From contig NC_083608.1 of NCBI RefSeq assembly GCF_029168945.1, positions 19,548,136 to 19,612,135 of the forward strand: 64,000 nt of DNA, in the 5' to 3' direction. The notes under the pieces are model-generated. The model was not told the DNA's origin and did not search any database. It saw only the letters and a program-made list of their open reading frames with translations. Within the stretch, counting starts at the first letter, position 1. Each line of letters opens with the position of its first letter. The position numbers were made by a program, and so were the translations under genes. The DNA comes from Cannabis sativa. Its lineage: Eukaryota; Streptophyta; Magnoliopsida; Rosales; Cannabaceae. Positions 1 to 13,792 of the stretch are shown here, piece after piece.

Positions 1-720
1 ACTTTTGAGTTCAATCAATAAATCAAGAAAAAGAGCACACAAAGCGTCTTGAGTGAGAAAAACAAAGGTATTACTTTTAAAGTTTCTAAAAATGATGTTT
101 TTGATAATGAAATGACCTTATTAACAAAAAAAATTCAAAAGTGCATGAAAGCTGTTGGAAATAAAAACAATTTCTTAAAAACTCCAAGAGGTAACAATTC
201 AAGTAACAGTCCTTCTAAACCTTTTATTCCAAATAATAAAAAAATGTATTCAATGTAGGGAATGCGAATGGTATGGTCACATTCAATCTGAATACGCCAA
301 TACCTTGAAGAAAAGTAAAACAAAAATAATGTTACTTTGAGTGATGATTCTAAAAGTAGTGAGGATGAAAATAAAAAAATTACATTAACAAGTGTTTTGT
401 CAAGTGATTTTGAGAGAAAAAAAAAAAGAAGAATCGTATGTTTAAACAATACCTTTGACTGATAAGAAAGAAGTTAGATCAGATCAAAATGAGTCAGAAC
501 TTGATGAGAACTCTATGGCAGAATCTTATAAGGTAATATTTGGTAAGTGGTTAGAAATCTGTGCTAAAAATCGTTCTTTGGTTAAAATCAATAAAGATTT
601 GTCTCACAACATTAGTGAACTTGAAGAAAAAAAATAGATATTGTGCGAGAATATAAACAGGAAACTCGCGCTCAACAAATTGCATACGTTGTTGTACTTA
701 GTACAAGAACAGATTAAACT
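1..720 (+). pseudogene. Ty1/copia gag fragment (decayed)
   Basis: Nucleocapsid end of a copia-type gag, cut by the window edge on its 5' side. Conceptual translation gives an acidic and lysine-rich stretch (with MTLLTKKIQKCMK, about 112-150), then an Asn/Ser-rich linker, then a zinc knuckle at about 250-290 reading CRECEWYGHIQSEY. The knuckle keeps C-x2-C-x4-H but has Tyr where the last Cys should be. A frame change lies just before the knuckle. Downstream, 455-637 reads as an acidic coiled-coil-like piece (ESYKVIFGKWLEIC) typical of the region after the knuckle. No integrase or reverse transcriptase follows, so this is an internally deleted relic. Family by motif and order; confidence in copia rather than gypsy is moderate. 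Confidence 0.6.
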
Positions 721-985
721 GTTCTTTGTTTATACTTTAAATGTTTATTCTGATTTAATACAATTATTTATTGTAAAACAGTTATAAAATTGATCAGTTA
801 TGTAAATTTTAAAGGACATTTCCTTTATATATAAAGGATTGATCCAAATCAAATAAACTAAGTTGAAATATTTGCAACAATAGATTAAGCAGGTCAAGCT
901 CTGACTGAACCACTATAATTCTCTTGTGTTTTTATTGTTTTCTACTTTTATTTTGTTTGTTTAATGACTAATAGTTTAAGTACTC
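715..985 (+). mobile_element. Probable LTR remnant behind the gag fragment
   Basis: AT-rich stretch directly after the gag relic, with a short TATATATAAAG-like run near 825-836 and a T-rich end at about 925-960. This resembles an LTR promoter and polyadenylation region. It would fit a deletion joining gag to the LTR. Ends and target duplication were not found. Confidence 0.3.
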
Positions 986-1380
986 GCGTAGAGGAGCGAG
1001 TACTCACATGTGTTTAATTAAGTATTCTTTATATGTATTAAATACTCGTATAAATTTAATGTTGTCTAAATTCCTCTGATAATACATCATATAAATATAC
1101 AATTGGTCATGATATAGATAGATATGTACTTCAGATAGAAGTTACTTAGTTGGAATTATCAACTATGTATAATATTTTATACTATAATTTTCATCATCAA
1201 TGAGTAATTGGTCTTGGTCAAAAAAATAAAAAATAAAAGTTAGAGTATGTTTTTTTTATTATTAGTATATCAATAGTTTAAAATTAATGATATACCAAGT
1301 CACTCTTTGTATTTTAGCACACATTTTGTCTAAATGCCCTGACTTGCTAATTTACAGTGCATATTTTATTTATATATTCA
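986..1380. other. Intergenic, AT-rich
   Basis: No gene, RNA or clear repeat seen; simple AT-rich sequence between the gag relic and a cluster of short inverted-repeat elements. Confidence 0.4.
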
Positions 1381-1381
1381 A

Positions 1382-1609
1382 GGTTTCGTTTGGTACGCCG
1401 TATTACACCGTATTGTATTATATTATATTCAATTTTATTTTATGTAATATTTTTATGTAAAACTATACGTGGTATTAACTTTTATGGACACCTACATATA
1501 TAATATTTTAGTATAAATTAAAGTTTAACATAATATTATATAAAAATATGATATATAATCCAATTTAATACAATACAATACGACCTAATACGACGTTTCA
1601 AACGAACCC
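1382..1609. mobile_element. MITE, PIF/Harbinger-like
   Basis: Long imperfect terminal inverted repeats. The left end starts GGTTTCGTTTGGTACG; the right end, read on the other strand, starts GGGTTCGTTTGAAACG. Both continue with CGTATTA and a TATTGTATT-rich stretch for about 45 bases. Flanks are CAA and TAA, a possible 3-bp TAA target duplication with one change. No coding capacity. Confidence 0.6.
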
Positions 1610-1663
1610 TAAGTTAATACATGATATAAAAGCTAAAAACAACAATATAACATCCATTACTTA

Positions 1664-2016
1664 AGGCTTCTCCAATGATACACTAAATTTTTTAAAATTG
1701 TAGAGCTTGAACACAAAATTGCTCTAATGGAACACTAAATGTTGTCCTATATATGTGAGTGTCCCACTATTTTTAGTGGGACCCTATAGACTACACCATA
1801 TCATCTTTTTCTTTTTTTAACATTAAAATAATATGTTTATGATTAAATTTTTATATTTATATACATATTATAGTGTGAGATAATTTAATAAAATAATATA
1901 ATAATAAAGAATATATTTTTTAGTATTGTGATTGGAATTAAAAAAAAAATTAAGTGTTGAAATAGTATCCTTTTAATGTTGATTTAACACTAAATTTGAG
2001 TTTATTGGAGTTGCCC
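1664..2016. mobile_element. MITE with TTA target duplication (Tourist/PIF-like)
   Basis: Terminal inverted repeats AGGCTTCTCCAAT and, on the opposite strand, GGGCAACTCCAAT. Both are followed within 20 bases by a copy of ACTAAATTT or its complement. The flanking trinucleotide is TTA on both sides (1661-1663, 2017-2019). 353 bp, AT-rich core, no coding sequence. Confidence 0.7.
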
Positions 2017-2054
2017 TTATGTGTTAAATTCCCATGAATAATGGTATAAAATAA

Positions 2055-2220
2055 GAGAATTGCTAAAGGGCACTAGTGGTGCCTAGTAGTTTCCTATGTC
2101 TAACTAAATATCGGGTCTCATATAATTTAATATAATAACTTTTAGAAAGTATCGCTAGTCAATCGTAACGCAACATGTCGAGAAAGTGCTAAGCACCACT
2201 TATGCCTAATAGCAATATTC
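2055..2220. mobile_element. Short MITE, family M9 copy 1
   Basis: Inverted ends GAGAATTGCTAAAGGGCAC and, on the other strand, GAATATTGCTATTAGGCA, both leading into AGTGGTGC. Flanked by ATAAAATAA (2046-2054) and ATAAACTAA (2221-2229), a 9-bp target duplication with one mismatch, as in Mutator-like insertions. A second copy lies at 8250-8430. Confidence 0.7.
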
Positions 2221-2466
2221 ATAAACTAAATGTCAAACCATTGGATTGAGAAAAACATAGATTTGACATTTTGAGTAAAAGCAATAATAGTTTGGACAAC
2301 CTTTTACTGGTCCAAATGATACAACCTTTTTTTAGGTGAAGAATTTGTTCCTTTCGAACATCATACCAAAATACAAAAAGGCTTACGCCGGCAGTATAAA
2401 AGCCCGACGAACTTTACTATGGCGGTCAAATGACTCAAATCATCCCAAGACAAAGGAGAAAAAAAA

Positions 2467-2767
2467 AGTAATTTATTGTATAAATATTTAAATTTAATTT
2501 TCAGTTATAAATAAATATTTAATTTTAATTATAATTTTAAAATTTGTGTAGGAATTTGACTGACGGTCATTAATTTTTTATTTTTTTTTTAAAAAAGTTA
2601 GTTTAAATATATTAATAAAAAAAATAACACGTGAAAAATGAGTTGATATTTAACGGCCAATTATTTACGGAATTCTAAAAATATAATTTAAATATTATTA
2701 CTGCTAAAAATTAAACTTAATTATATATTTACAATAGTAAATTAAACTTATAAATTGTAAAATTACT
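2467..2767. mobile_element. Fold-back element related to the one at 18712
   Basis: The ends AGTAATTTATTGTATAAA and, on the complementary strand, AGTAATTTTACAATTTATAA begin alike and lead into TTTAATTTT/AAAAATTAAACTTAA stretches. The layout matches the better preserved element at 18712-19083. Target duplication not clear. The right arm includes TATTATTACTGCTAAAAATT, nearly identical to the right arm of the other copy. Confidence 0.5.
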
Positions 2768-3252
2768 AAAATATATATATATAAGTCACAATTATTTAAA
2801 AAAATCAAAATAGAAAAAAAATCATTGACACTAGGATCCAGTTAATACCATACCATATTAATATTATAATCCAATGTATAAAAAAAATATTTTTTTGTCT
2901 ATAGAACTAATATGATATTGTCACATTAATTATATTTATATTGAGAAGATCTTGTAACAATTAAGTATAGCCATCACAATCATACTATATTGTATAAATA
3001 TTTGAGGTCAACATTAGTATATATATATTATACAACACGAGTGGCAAGGGTGTTAAAGTGGTGTGGTGACATATGAGAATAAAGGTTTTAGTTTTACGCG
3101 TCGCCCTCCTCTGCAACTGCAAATCTATATTTTGAAACATTTAAAACGGAAAAACCTGTATTGTTGCAACCATTCTCTTCTTCTTTCTTCTCTTTTCCGC
3201 GTTTCCATGTTTTCAATAATCATATAGTTATACCTTCAGTTATTGTTTTTAT

Positions 3253-3261
3253 TATATAAAT
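3253..3261 (+). promoter_or_regulatory. Putative TATA box of the CDPK gene
   Basis: TATATAAAT about 550 bases upstream of the CDPK start codon. It would place the transcript start near 3285-3295 and leave a long pyrimidine-rich 5'UTR (3290-3810), with a T-run at 3481-3502. A leader intron is possible but was not resolved. Confidence 0.35.
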
Positions 3262-3810
3262 GGGAAACAAAAAGATAGAATTTCAAATACTGTCCACGAC
3301 CGCTTCTTCTTTTTTAGTTGGTATTTGTTCTGTCATTTTCTAACCATTTCCATGCTCTGAATTTTTCTTCATTGAACAGAGGAAAATTCAATCAGTTGGC
3401 GGGATATTGTCAATATATTTGGATTTTATTGGTGGGTTTTGTCAAAGTTTCCATTTTGGATCATAAGGGTAGATTTCTACTTTTTTTTTTTTTTTTTTTT
3501 TTGAGTTTTTCTCTTTTGGGTTTCTTTTCTTTCCCTATTTATGTTTGGTATTTGAAATGGTTCAACAATGGCGTTTTTGAGAAGATTTTAGGATGCTTAT
3601 TTTAATTTATCTTTGATGACTTTTTCGTTTTCGTTCTAAAGATTTTAATGTAACACTCTTGTTCTTGGTCGTTTAAGTGTTTCCTTTGGCAATTTTCTTT
3701 TCAGAGGAAAAGAAAAAGCAGGGTTTTTTTGGGGGGTTTGTATGTATGAGAGTTTTGTTGTGTTTCATTAGATGTTCATTAAGGATAACTTTGTAGACTT
3801 TAAGCCCCAG

Positions 3811-6472
<2,662 letters not shown>

Positions 6473-8249
6473 CACACCTTATTATTAAGAAGAAAAGAGA
6501 AAAATAAATAAAAAAATTGACTGACTGACTCTATTGTAAATGTGTGAATATATATATACAACTTTTTATGGTCTTGTCTTTTATGTCAGTCTTAACATGC
6601 AACTGAACAATTTGATTACATACTAGGCTTTACATGTACATGTATATATATAAATATAAAAGAAATTATTTTACTTCTTCTTTATTATTTCTTTTAAGTA
6701 CAAAGACACAAAGAATAATCTCATTTTTGATTGATTGGAATGTCATTCACTTAATCAGTTCAAGAAATGCATAGAAAGAAAGTTATTCCCTTTCAATCTT
6801 TGAAGAACCCAAAGGACCTTCATAGATGTGTGTCAGTTGATTTTTAGATGTTTCTTCATTTTTAGTACTTGTACTACCGACAAAGAATAATTGGCAAGCT
6901 CCAATTCTTAATTATTTGGGAACTTAATTTATGTGTGAATTTCTTGCCTTAAAAATTGTTTGGATGACACCACAGACACAGAGTGACACAGCAATGGAAG
7001 AAGTGGTTGGTGGAAATTGCCTTTCAAATGCCATTATTTAACACTAATCATTCCAAAAGCAATGAATTCCCTCTTTTATTTCTCATTTGACTAATATAAC
7101 ACAAACAAAAGAAGAAAAAAAAAAACCAATTCCATTCTTATGTTAAAATAAAATTTGATCTTATTAGGAACAACAACAATATTTATGACTCAGTTTTAGA
7201 GTTTATTTTTATTATTTTGTAGACATTTTTTTAATGAAAATTCAAGATGAACCTATGTGGGGTAATGTTTCTTGAGTCAAAACACAGATATGACACTATT
7301 TATAAAACCATATATACTAAAGTGGGGGCACTCAATTATATGCTTAAGGACACTTTAATCAGTAGTTATATACATATTTGGGCACTTGAATGGACTTTGA
7401 AAACTACCAACTATCATTTGGGCCAAACCCAAATAGGACTTTAAAATTAATAATATCAATCCCAAATAATTTTCAATTATAAGACAGATTAGCCAAAAAG
7501 TGGGGAACCAAAAAGTATGGTAAGCTGTTCTATCTAAGAGACTGAAAACTGAAAAAAGAAAATGGAGAAAATGATGTAGTTTGGCCTACTAATTAAAACT
7601 TTTTTGTATAATCAGGTCCCAAAACCTCACAAGCTGAAATAGTCCTCAAAATTCAAGTAATAAAAATTAAGGACTGAACAGGCAATTAGACCTTTAGGGA
7701 TTCAATTATAAGGTACCTTTTCAAATGTATACATTTATTTGTGTGATATACATAGTCATTGATACCCTAATGATAGGACAAAACACAATGAAAATGAACA
7801 ATAATGTTTCACAATGGGACAATTTCAATTTTCAATGACCAAGAACCAATTGTTTGTTTATTTGGTTATAGACAAAACCCATAGAAAGACCTTCAAGACA
7901 TCCCATGAGCAATAGCATGAGGTTCATCAGCCATTTGAGAATGCAGTCAATAATGTAATGTGGCCATTCTATTTCTCTCTCAAAAAAATATATATATTTA
8001 TTGGACCCTTTTTTGCAAATAAGGGATTGTCTTACTCATTGGAATTCTTTGTTAAGAGCTTGAATATGAAGCCTTTATTATTTATTTCTGTTCCTATTTG
8101 AGATGAAACGAGGTAGGCCATAGGTCTCAAAGAGACACTTATCTTTTTGTGGGGCCAAGTAGTTTGTGTGCTATCTTTTAGTAATTTGAGGTCCACATGG
8201 ATGAGAGAGAGATGTTATCTTTACATTAGCAATTTAGCATATAAAATAT
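6473..8249. other. 3'UTR and intergenic region downstream of CDPK
   Basis: The first 150-250 bases are probably the CDPK 3'UTR, with AATAAATAAA near 6502-6511. The rest shows no coding sequence, RNA gene or clear mobile element. The open frame at 7247-7444 has no recognisable domain and AT-rich codon use. Confidence 0.5.
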
Positions 8250-8430
8250 GAGAAATGTGAAATGGTATAATTGGTGCTTAGTATCTTCTTTATCAGTATC
8301 ATACTGTTATAGTGAATTAAGTATCATTGTATAACTTAAGAAAATAATTTTTAAGAAATATCATTAATCAATCGTAAGACATCACCTATAAAAAATACTA
8401 AGGTACCACTAGTATCCAATAGCAATGCTT
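8250..8430. mobile_element. Short MITE, family M9 copy 2
   Basis: Second member of the family at 2055-2220: a GAGAAATGTG... left end, a GTATCCAATAGCAATGCTT right end, and a shared inner stretch (TCAATCGTAA near the right arm). Flanked by a perfect 9-bp target duplication, ATAAAATAT, at 8241-8249 and 8431-8439. 181 bp, non-coding. Confidence 0.75.
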
Positions 8431-8905
8431 ATAAAATATACAATACATACACATATTTGCGGTATAAATATTTTATATTTTTAATTTTATACACTTATAT
8501 ATTACATAATAAATACTATATGTTACATTTTTATTATTGTCTTTAATTCTAAATTGGTTAAGTACTAAACTAACACATATCAATTGATTAGTGATTACGG
8601 TTGCTCCGATAATTGTTCCAGTAGTTTGTTATGTGGATTATGATTGCGATTTAAGTTGCTCTATGTGCATTTTTATGTAGATTTCCGTAAAAATACAAAA
8701 TTAAAAAACTGTTTTGAAATGTAAAAATAAAAAAATCTCTAATAATTATTTAATTATAAAAACTAAATAAAGAAATAAAAATATATTTTTATTATTTTTT
8801 TCTTGATATTTCAACTTTTATTTATTTTAAGATTATTTAATGATATTTTAAAAAATAAAAAATGAGTTAAACTATTAATTTATTGACATGTGATATTTTC
8901 CTTTA
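8431..8905. other. Intergenic, AT-rich
   Basis: Nothing recognised apart from long A/T runs. Confidence 0.4.
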
Positions 8906-9301
8906 GGGTGTGTTTGTCTGTTTGGAAGTAATTACTAGGTACGGTAATTATTAGGGTAGTAATTATACAATTTGCACTATATTTTAAAATGCAAGGTGTG
9001 TTTGGACATCAGGTGGTAATTACATATGAATTCCTAATATCTTGTTTGGCAAAATAGTTAGTAATTACATGAGAAAATAATATTTTTTAGTTAATATGAA
9101 AAAATTTTAGTAATAACATAGTGTAATTACATCCAATTCTCATGGGGGGCCATAAGAATTGGAGAGTGTAATTGGAACCTCTCAATTACTTCTAATTACA
9201 CAGTTACAGTGTAATTACATAGTTAGACAAACATGTCAAATTGTGTAATTATCTCAAATTACACACAAATCTAATTACATTGTGGCTTTCCAAACGCACC
9301 C
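8906..9301. mobile_element. MITE with TTA target duplication
   Basis: Ends GGGTGTGTTTGTCTG and, on the other strand, GGGTGCGTTTGGAAAG. TTA flanks both sides (8903-8905, 9302-9304). The core repeats GTAATTAC-type words in both orientations, and an internal second copy of the end word (GGTGTGTTTGGACA, near 8995) suggests internal duplication. Tourist/PIF-like by target duplication. Confidence 0.7.
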
Positions 9302-9304
9302 TTA

Positions 9305-10019
9305 ATTAAATCAACACTTAATGTAATTAGTAGTAACAGTTGCAACAAAAAAGTAACATATAGTTTATAATTCATCGAAAAAAACATATAATATATAGGT
9401 GTGAAACTGAAAAATAATATATTTATACCGAGTAATTATCATAATTAAATAAATTTACATCTTAACAAATAACAATGCATAACAAGATTACTCACCCAAC
9501 TATCTCTAAAGAGATAACAATGTATTACTAGTAATCTATTCTATATTAATGTGACTTCTAACAAATTTGTTAATTTAATTTAATCATCTAGTTGAGTAAC
9601 TAATAAAATTCAACTATGCACAAATACGTTTAATCCACTAATATGACTATTTAAGTTTTTAAAAATGATGGTGTAACACTAATTCTTTTTCATTATCAAT
9701 GTGACTTAAAAAAATTTGTTAATAATGTTGTAATCAATAATTCATTTAAAACCCACATGGGGATTCACCATTTCAATTTATATAATATTCATACAAATTT
9801 TATTTGATCACAGAAAACATTAAACAAATAAAATAATCATATATATTTTTTATTTGAAAAAAAAAATCTATAAATTTTCTTGTGCCCACGAACCCAAATT
9901 AGCAAATCATGGTGAAATGGACATTTTTAGAGAGAGAGAGGAGGCCAGCCTAGCCTTATGAATACAACGTACCACCCAGAAAATCCCAAGGCCAAAACAA
10001 AATTTCAAAGGTGGGGTCT
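9305..10019. other. Intergenic, AT-rich
   Basis: No gene seen. A short GA run (AGAGAGAGAGAGG) near 9931-9943 precedes the GC-richer block that follows. Confidence 0.4.
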
Positions 10020-10330
10020 CTAGAAACTGACACGTGGCAAACGATGAGTCCCCACAAAATCAACGGCTGAGATTGGAAAGGGTCGATAAGGCCAGCCGTT
10101 GGTGTTGATTACATTCCTCCTCCGCACGTTTTTACAGCTCACGCGCGGTTGTTGGGCGTGGTGGGGTACGTGTCCAGGTTGGCCAAACGTGAGACCAATC
10201 ATGTTCGTTGGTCTCGCCACGTCAGCAAGAAGGACAACACCACCACCTGCGGCTCCAACACACATGAACCATTCCCACGTTCTTCCACAGTGGCCTTCCG
10301 TTGTTTTCAATCATTGGTTTCTCTCACTAT
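10020..10330. promoter_or_regulatory. GC-rich promoter-like block with G-box/ABRE words and no gene attached
   Basis: A sharp rise in GC within AT-rich DNA. It contains ACACGTGGC (10029-10037), a G-box/ABRE word; AACGGCTGAGATTGG with an inverted AGCCGTTGG about 25 bases on; TACGTGTCC (10168-10176); and GCCACGTCAGC (10216-10226), an ACGT-core word. This combination is typical of plant promoters. Open frames across it on both strands encode no known domain. No coding sequence follows within 2 kb on either side; a rearrangement starts at 10591. Orientation unknown. Confidence 0.4.
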
Positions 10331-10590
10331 TTGACCATTTTACCCCCACTCAACAGTTATTGTTTGTTACCCGTGTTTGTCTTTACCATAATACCCTTAC
10401 TTTGAGTTTATTTTTAAAAAACAAAATAAATTAATTTCATACTTATCTTTCCTTTCCTTCTACCTAATCATCATTATAAAATTAATTAGAATAAGTGCTC
10501 CCAAATTTTGGGTTTCTTTTCTTTTTAGCTTCATTGTTTGGTATTGATAAGATTTATGGATTCATAGTGTGATCTTAAAGAGTTAAATCA

Positions 10591-10812
10591 CCAACTATTT
10601 GAAAAAGACTCATTTTTCTAACTACTAATGAAAAGTGAGAAATGAGCATAATTGTACTATGCTCGGATGTTCTAGTAGTATTTTATTTTTAGGTAAATAA
10701 TTTTTTTTTTTGGGTATGCAGAAGAAAAAAAGAAAGAGTTGATTTGGTTTATAGTTCAAAAAAGAGAAACATTCCATTGCAAAAAATAAAAGAAAGGAAA
10801 AGCATATGGTAG
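10591..10812 (+). repeat. Segment X, original orientation
   Basis: 222 bp present again inverted at 11431-11650. Starts CCAACTATTTGAAAAAGACT and ends AAGCATATGGTAG. The two copies differ by only a few bases and short indels. Confidence 0.9.
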
Positions 10813-11049
10813 TTTTTCCTTACAAAACATATTTTTTTCTCCTTTTGTTGTGTAGATGAAAGATTCAAAATTTGATTTAAATCTTGATGCTTCAAGTTGG
10901 AGCACCAAACTAACATTTTTTTTTCTTTCTAATCCGGCCATGAAAATAACTATCTATAGGACCCCTTTTAAAACAATTAATACATCATAAATTCTTAACA
11001 CAATACAACCAAATATTAAATTTTTATTTCAATAAAATTATGTTTGAAA

Positions 11050-11433
11050 GTTGGATTTTAATAGAAAATGAGAGAAGTAAGAAAAATATAAGAAAAAAAA
11101 AGCGTGGAAAATATTTAAAAAAGTAATTGTTAAAGTTTTTTGAAGAAATCATGCAATTTATTAATAGTAATCTGCAAACCAATCGACACATCTCCCTATC
11201 GGAAACACAACCAAGATTAGAATCAGAAAAATAAACCAACTAATGGACTACCTAATTATCGGATTGTTTAACAAAAGAAACTGAAAAGCAGTATCATAGT
11301 TCACCTTAAGGACACCTATAATCAGTTTACTCCGCTGTTCAAAAACCACAATAGTAGATCTATTGCAGCAGGTTCATTCAAGCATTTAACTTGAGTATTC
11401 AACTATTGTGCAAGATACGTAACTATACAACTA
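11050..11433 (+). repeat. Segment Y, first copy
   Basis: About 384 bp repeated directly at 11646-12030, beginning GTTGGATTTTAATAG and ending ACGTAACTATACAACTA. Copies differ at roughly eight positions (about 2 percent). A short frame inside (MVYFSDSNLGCVSDREMC, minus strand) is present in both copies but matches no family I know. Confidence 0.9.
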
Positions 11434-11650
11434 CCATATGCTTTTCCTTTCTTTTATTTTTTGTAATGGAATGTTTCTCTTTTTTGAACTATAAACCAAA
11501 TCAACTCTTTCTTTTTTTCTTCTGCATACCCAAAAAAAAATTATTTACCTAAAAATAAAATACTACTTGAACATCCGAGCATTGCACAATTATGCTCATT
11601 TCTCACTTTTCATTAGTAGTTAGAAAAATGAGTCTTTTTCAAATAGTTGG
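11431..11650 (-). repeat. Segment X, inverted copy between the two Y copies
   Basis: Reverse complement of 10591-10812. It overlaps the end of Y copy 1 by CTA and the start of Y copy 2 by GTTGG, so both junctions carry short microhomology. Confidence 0.9.
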
Positions 11651-12030
11651 ATTTTAATAGAAAATGAGAGAAGTAAGAAAAATATAAGAAAAAAAAAAGC
11701 GTGGAAAATATTTAAAAAAGTAATTGTTAAAGTTTTTTGAAGAAATCATGCAATTTATTAATTGTAATCTGCAAACCAATCGACACATCTCACTGTCGGA
11801 AACACAACCAAGATTAGAATCAGAAAAATAAGCCAACTAATGGACTACCTAATTATCGAATTGTTTAACAAAAGAAACTGAAAAGCAGTATCATAGTTCA
11901 CCTTAAGGACACCTATAATCAGTTTACTCCGCTGCTCAAAAACCACAATAGTAGATCTATTGCAGCAGGTTCATTCAAGCATTTAACTTGAGTATTCAAC
12001 TATTGTGCAAGATACGTAACTGTACAACTA
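11646..12030 (+). repeat. Segment Y, second copy
   Basis: Direct repeat of 11050-11433. Beyond 12030 the sequence continues uniquely (ACAAACCCTTCAGCCGC), which is probably the original continuation of Y. Confidence 0.9.
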
Positions 12031-12339
12031 ACAAACCCTTCAGCCGCAGAGAACTTATTATTCCCAACCACTAACAATAATTTGATGGTGAGACATTGAA
12101 AAATAAAAAGATGAACTAACAACGGAATAAAATAAAATAAAATCATGTCACAGAGATAAGACTAATGGCAGTACCTTAAACAAAAGATACTCAAAACTAT
12201 ATCACAGAGACAACATTAATCGCAGTAGCAAAATTATAAACTCTGAACAAGCCACGTCTAAGCTCAGGAAAGACTGGAGAAAAAAATAACCTCACGTGGC
12301 TAAAGATTTAGGAAGAGAAACCTTAGCAGACAATATAAT
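12031..12339. other. Intergenic
   Basis: No coding potential or RNA recognised. It follows on from segment Y and may belong to the same unknown source sequence. Confidence 0.3.
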
Positions 12340-13060
12340 TATATCAATCTCTATGAAAGCTATATGGTTTGGTAATAGGTGGGGTATCCATATGGATAGC
12401 TTGAGTTTCAGCTCAGGATGAAATATTGTTCAATGATTTCTGGATGCTAGCTTTATTCCTTTAGAGGAGTACAATCTAAAGAGGGAGTTCATCTCTTTTT
12501 GGAATTACGGTTTGTGAATCCCTCTGGTGGTAAGAAATAAAAAAATTCATGAGGATCGATTATTGGCTCCTAGTGATTTATTGCTGGTTATAAATTATCG
12601 TGTTGATGAGATTGTGAAGATGCATAAATCTAAGGTTACGAATTTCCCCTCTGAACCCTTATCTTACCCTAGGGTTCTCCCTTTGATTGAGAGGCACCAA
12701 GTCTTGGTTAACTTTGATGGTTCTTTTGTAGGTGTCAAAGGGATTGTTGGTGTAATCATTTACAGTGCAAATGGTAAGGTCTTGGAGTTTAAAACTGATG
12801 TTTTCAATGCTTCTTCAGCTTTTAAAGTTAAGATTCAGGCTGGGATTCTTACAGTGCAGTTTGTCATGGAGAGTAACTATATGCATCCAGTGTTTTTATC
12901 GGACTACCAAATCTTTTATGCTGCTATCGCAAAATTTCTTAATGTGGTTGCCAATGATCTAGCCGTGTGAGCTAGATTGTTTGTTTTTTCTAGTTATCCT
13001 TTCCCAAGGGAGTTAGCACCCCATGTTACTAACATCAATTTTTCATGTTTTAGTATGAAA
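12340..13060 (+). pseudogene. LINE (L1-type) 3' fragment with decayed RNase H-like domain
   Basis: A 147-codon open frame (12527-12970) plus flanking broken frames resemble the C-terminal part of plant L1 polyproteins. A tryptophan-containing segment before it (FWNYG, about 12498-12512) suggests the zinc-finger-like RT tail. Then comes an RNase H-like fold (VLVNFDGSF, IVGVIIYSANGKVLEF). The catalytic acids expected in an RNase H are mostly absent, and the closing segment after the stop at 12968 is in the same frame (ARLFVFSSYPFPREL). Interpreted as a dead 5'-truncated copy. The assignment rests on overall pattern and is moderate. Confidence 0.5.
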
Positions 13061-13399
13061 GTAAAGTTAATTCACCAAAATTTTTCATATCATAGAAAAA
13101 TTGATTTTTTTTTCTATATTTTTCTTTCTCACATAGTTTAAAAGTTTGATGCATCCTTAAAAAAATGAGAAAAAAGAAATATTTGTTACTGTTTTTTTTT
13201 TTTATATACATAATAAAAAAAAACCAACTTACCTTTGTTTCTCAGAATTTTTGCTAAGAAATGACAAAGTACATTTCAAAAAACTAATCCTGTCCTTGCC
13301 CGGCCGCTCCCCCTTAAAATTTAGAATTTAAAAAACAAGGTCTACAGTTAGAGGGGTATTTTAGTAAATTCGGACTGCCATTGTAGTCAATCTCTATCC

Positions 13400-13792
13400 A
13401 CTTCGTGATGAAATAACTCTCTCAGTCTCTCTCTCTTTCTCAGACTTCGTATTTGTCGAAGCAAAACCCAGAGAGAAGTTGTATTGTATCACCAACTCTG
13501 GTAGCTTTCTCTCTCTAAAGCTTTCAATTTCTAACTATCCATTTCAAAACACTTCAACTTAAACCCTTCACCAATCACCACTGCTCTCTCTCTTCACTCT
13601 TCTTCCAACTCACTCTTTTTCCACTGCTTCAATTAATAATAATTCACTCTACTCCATCATTCAACCCCAACATTTTATTTTTGTTCTGATTTCAAACCAT
13701 AATCCATTTCTAATTCACTCTTTTCTTTCTTGTTATAAATATTTCGACCTAAATCTCCACAACCTAATTTCGGAATCCACCCACTAAACTTG
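13400..13792 (+). promoter_or_regulatory. 5'UTR exon of the WVD2-like gene
   Basis: Pyrimidine-rich leader with CT runs (13416-13441) typical of plant 5'UTRs, ending CTTGG before a GTAGGTTC donor at 13793. The inferred leader intron, 13793-14728, ends TTTGTTTAAG, ten bases before the start codon. The transcription start is not resolved; sequence upstream of about 13400 shows no obvious TATA box. Confidence 0.5.

Noticed and set aside
3318..3605. 95-codon plus-strand frame before the CDPK
   Set aside because: Phe-rich run from a T-tract in the 5'UTR; no domain, and no conserved features.
3772..3810. Upstream in-frame ATG of the CDPK, adding 13 residues
   Set aside because: It would bury the MGNNC acylation start, which is the family norm; the ATG at 3811 is preferred.
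7247..7444. 65-codon frame downstream of the CDPK
   Set aside because: No similarity recognised, AT-rich codons, no splice or promoter context.
10099..10434. 111-codon frame in the GC-rich block
   Set aside because: Open because stops are rare in GC-rich DNA; overlapping frames on both strands are equally open and none shows a domain.
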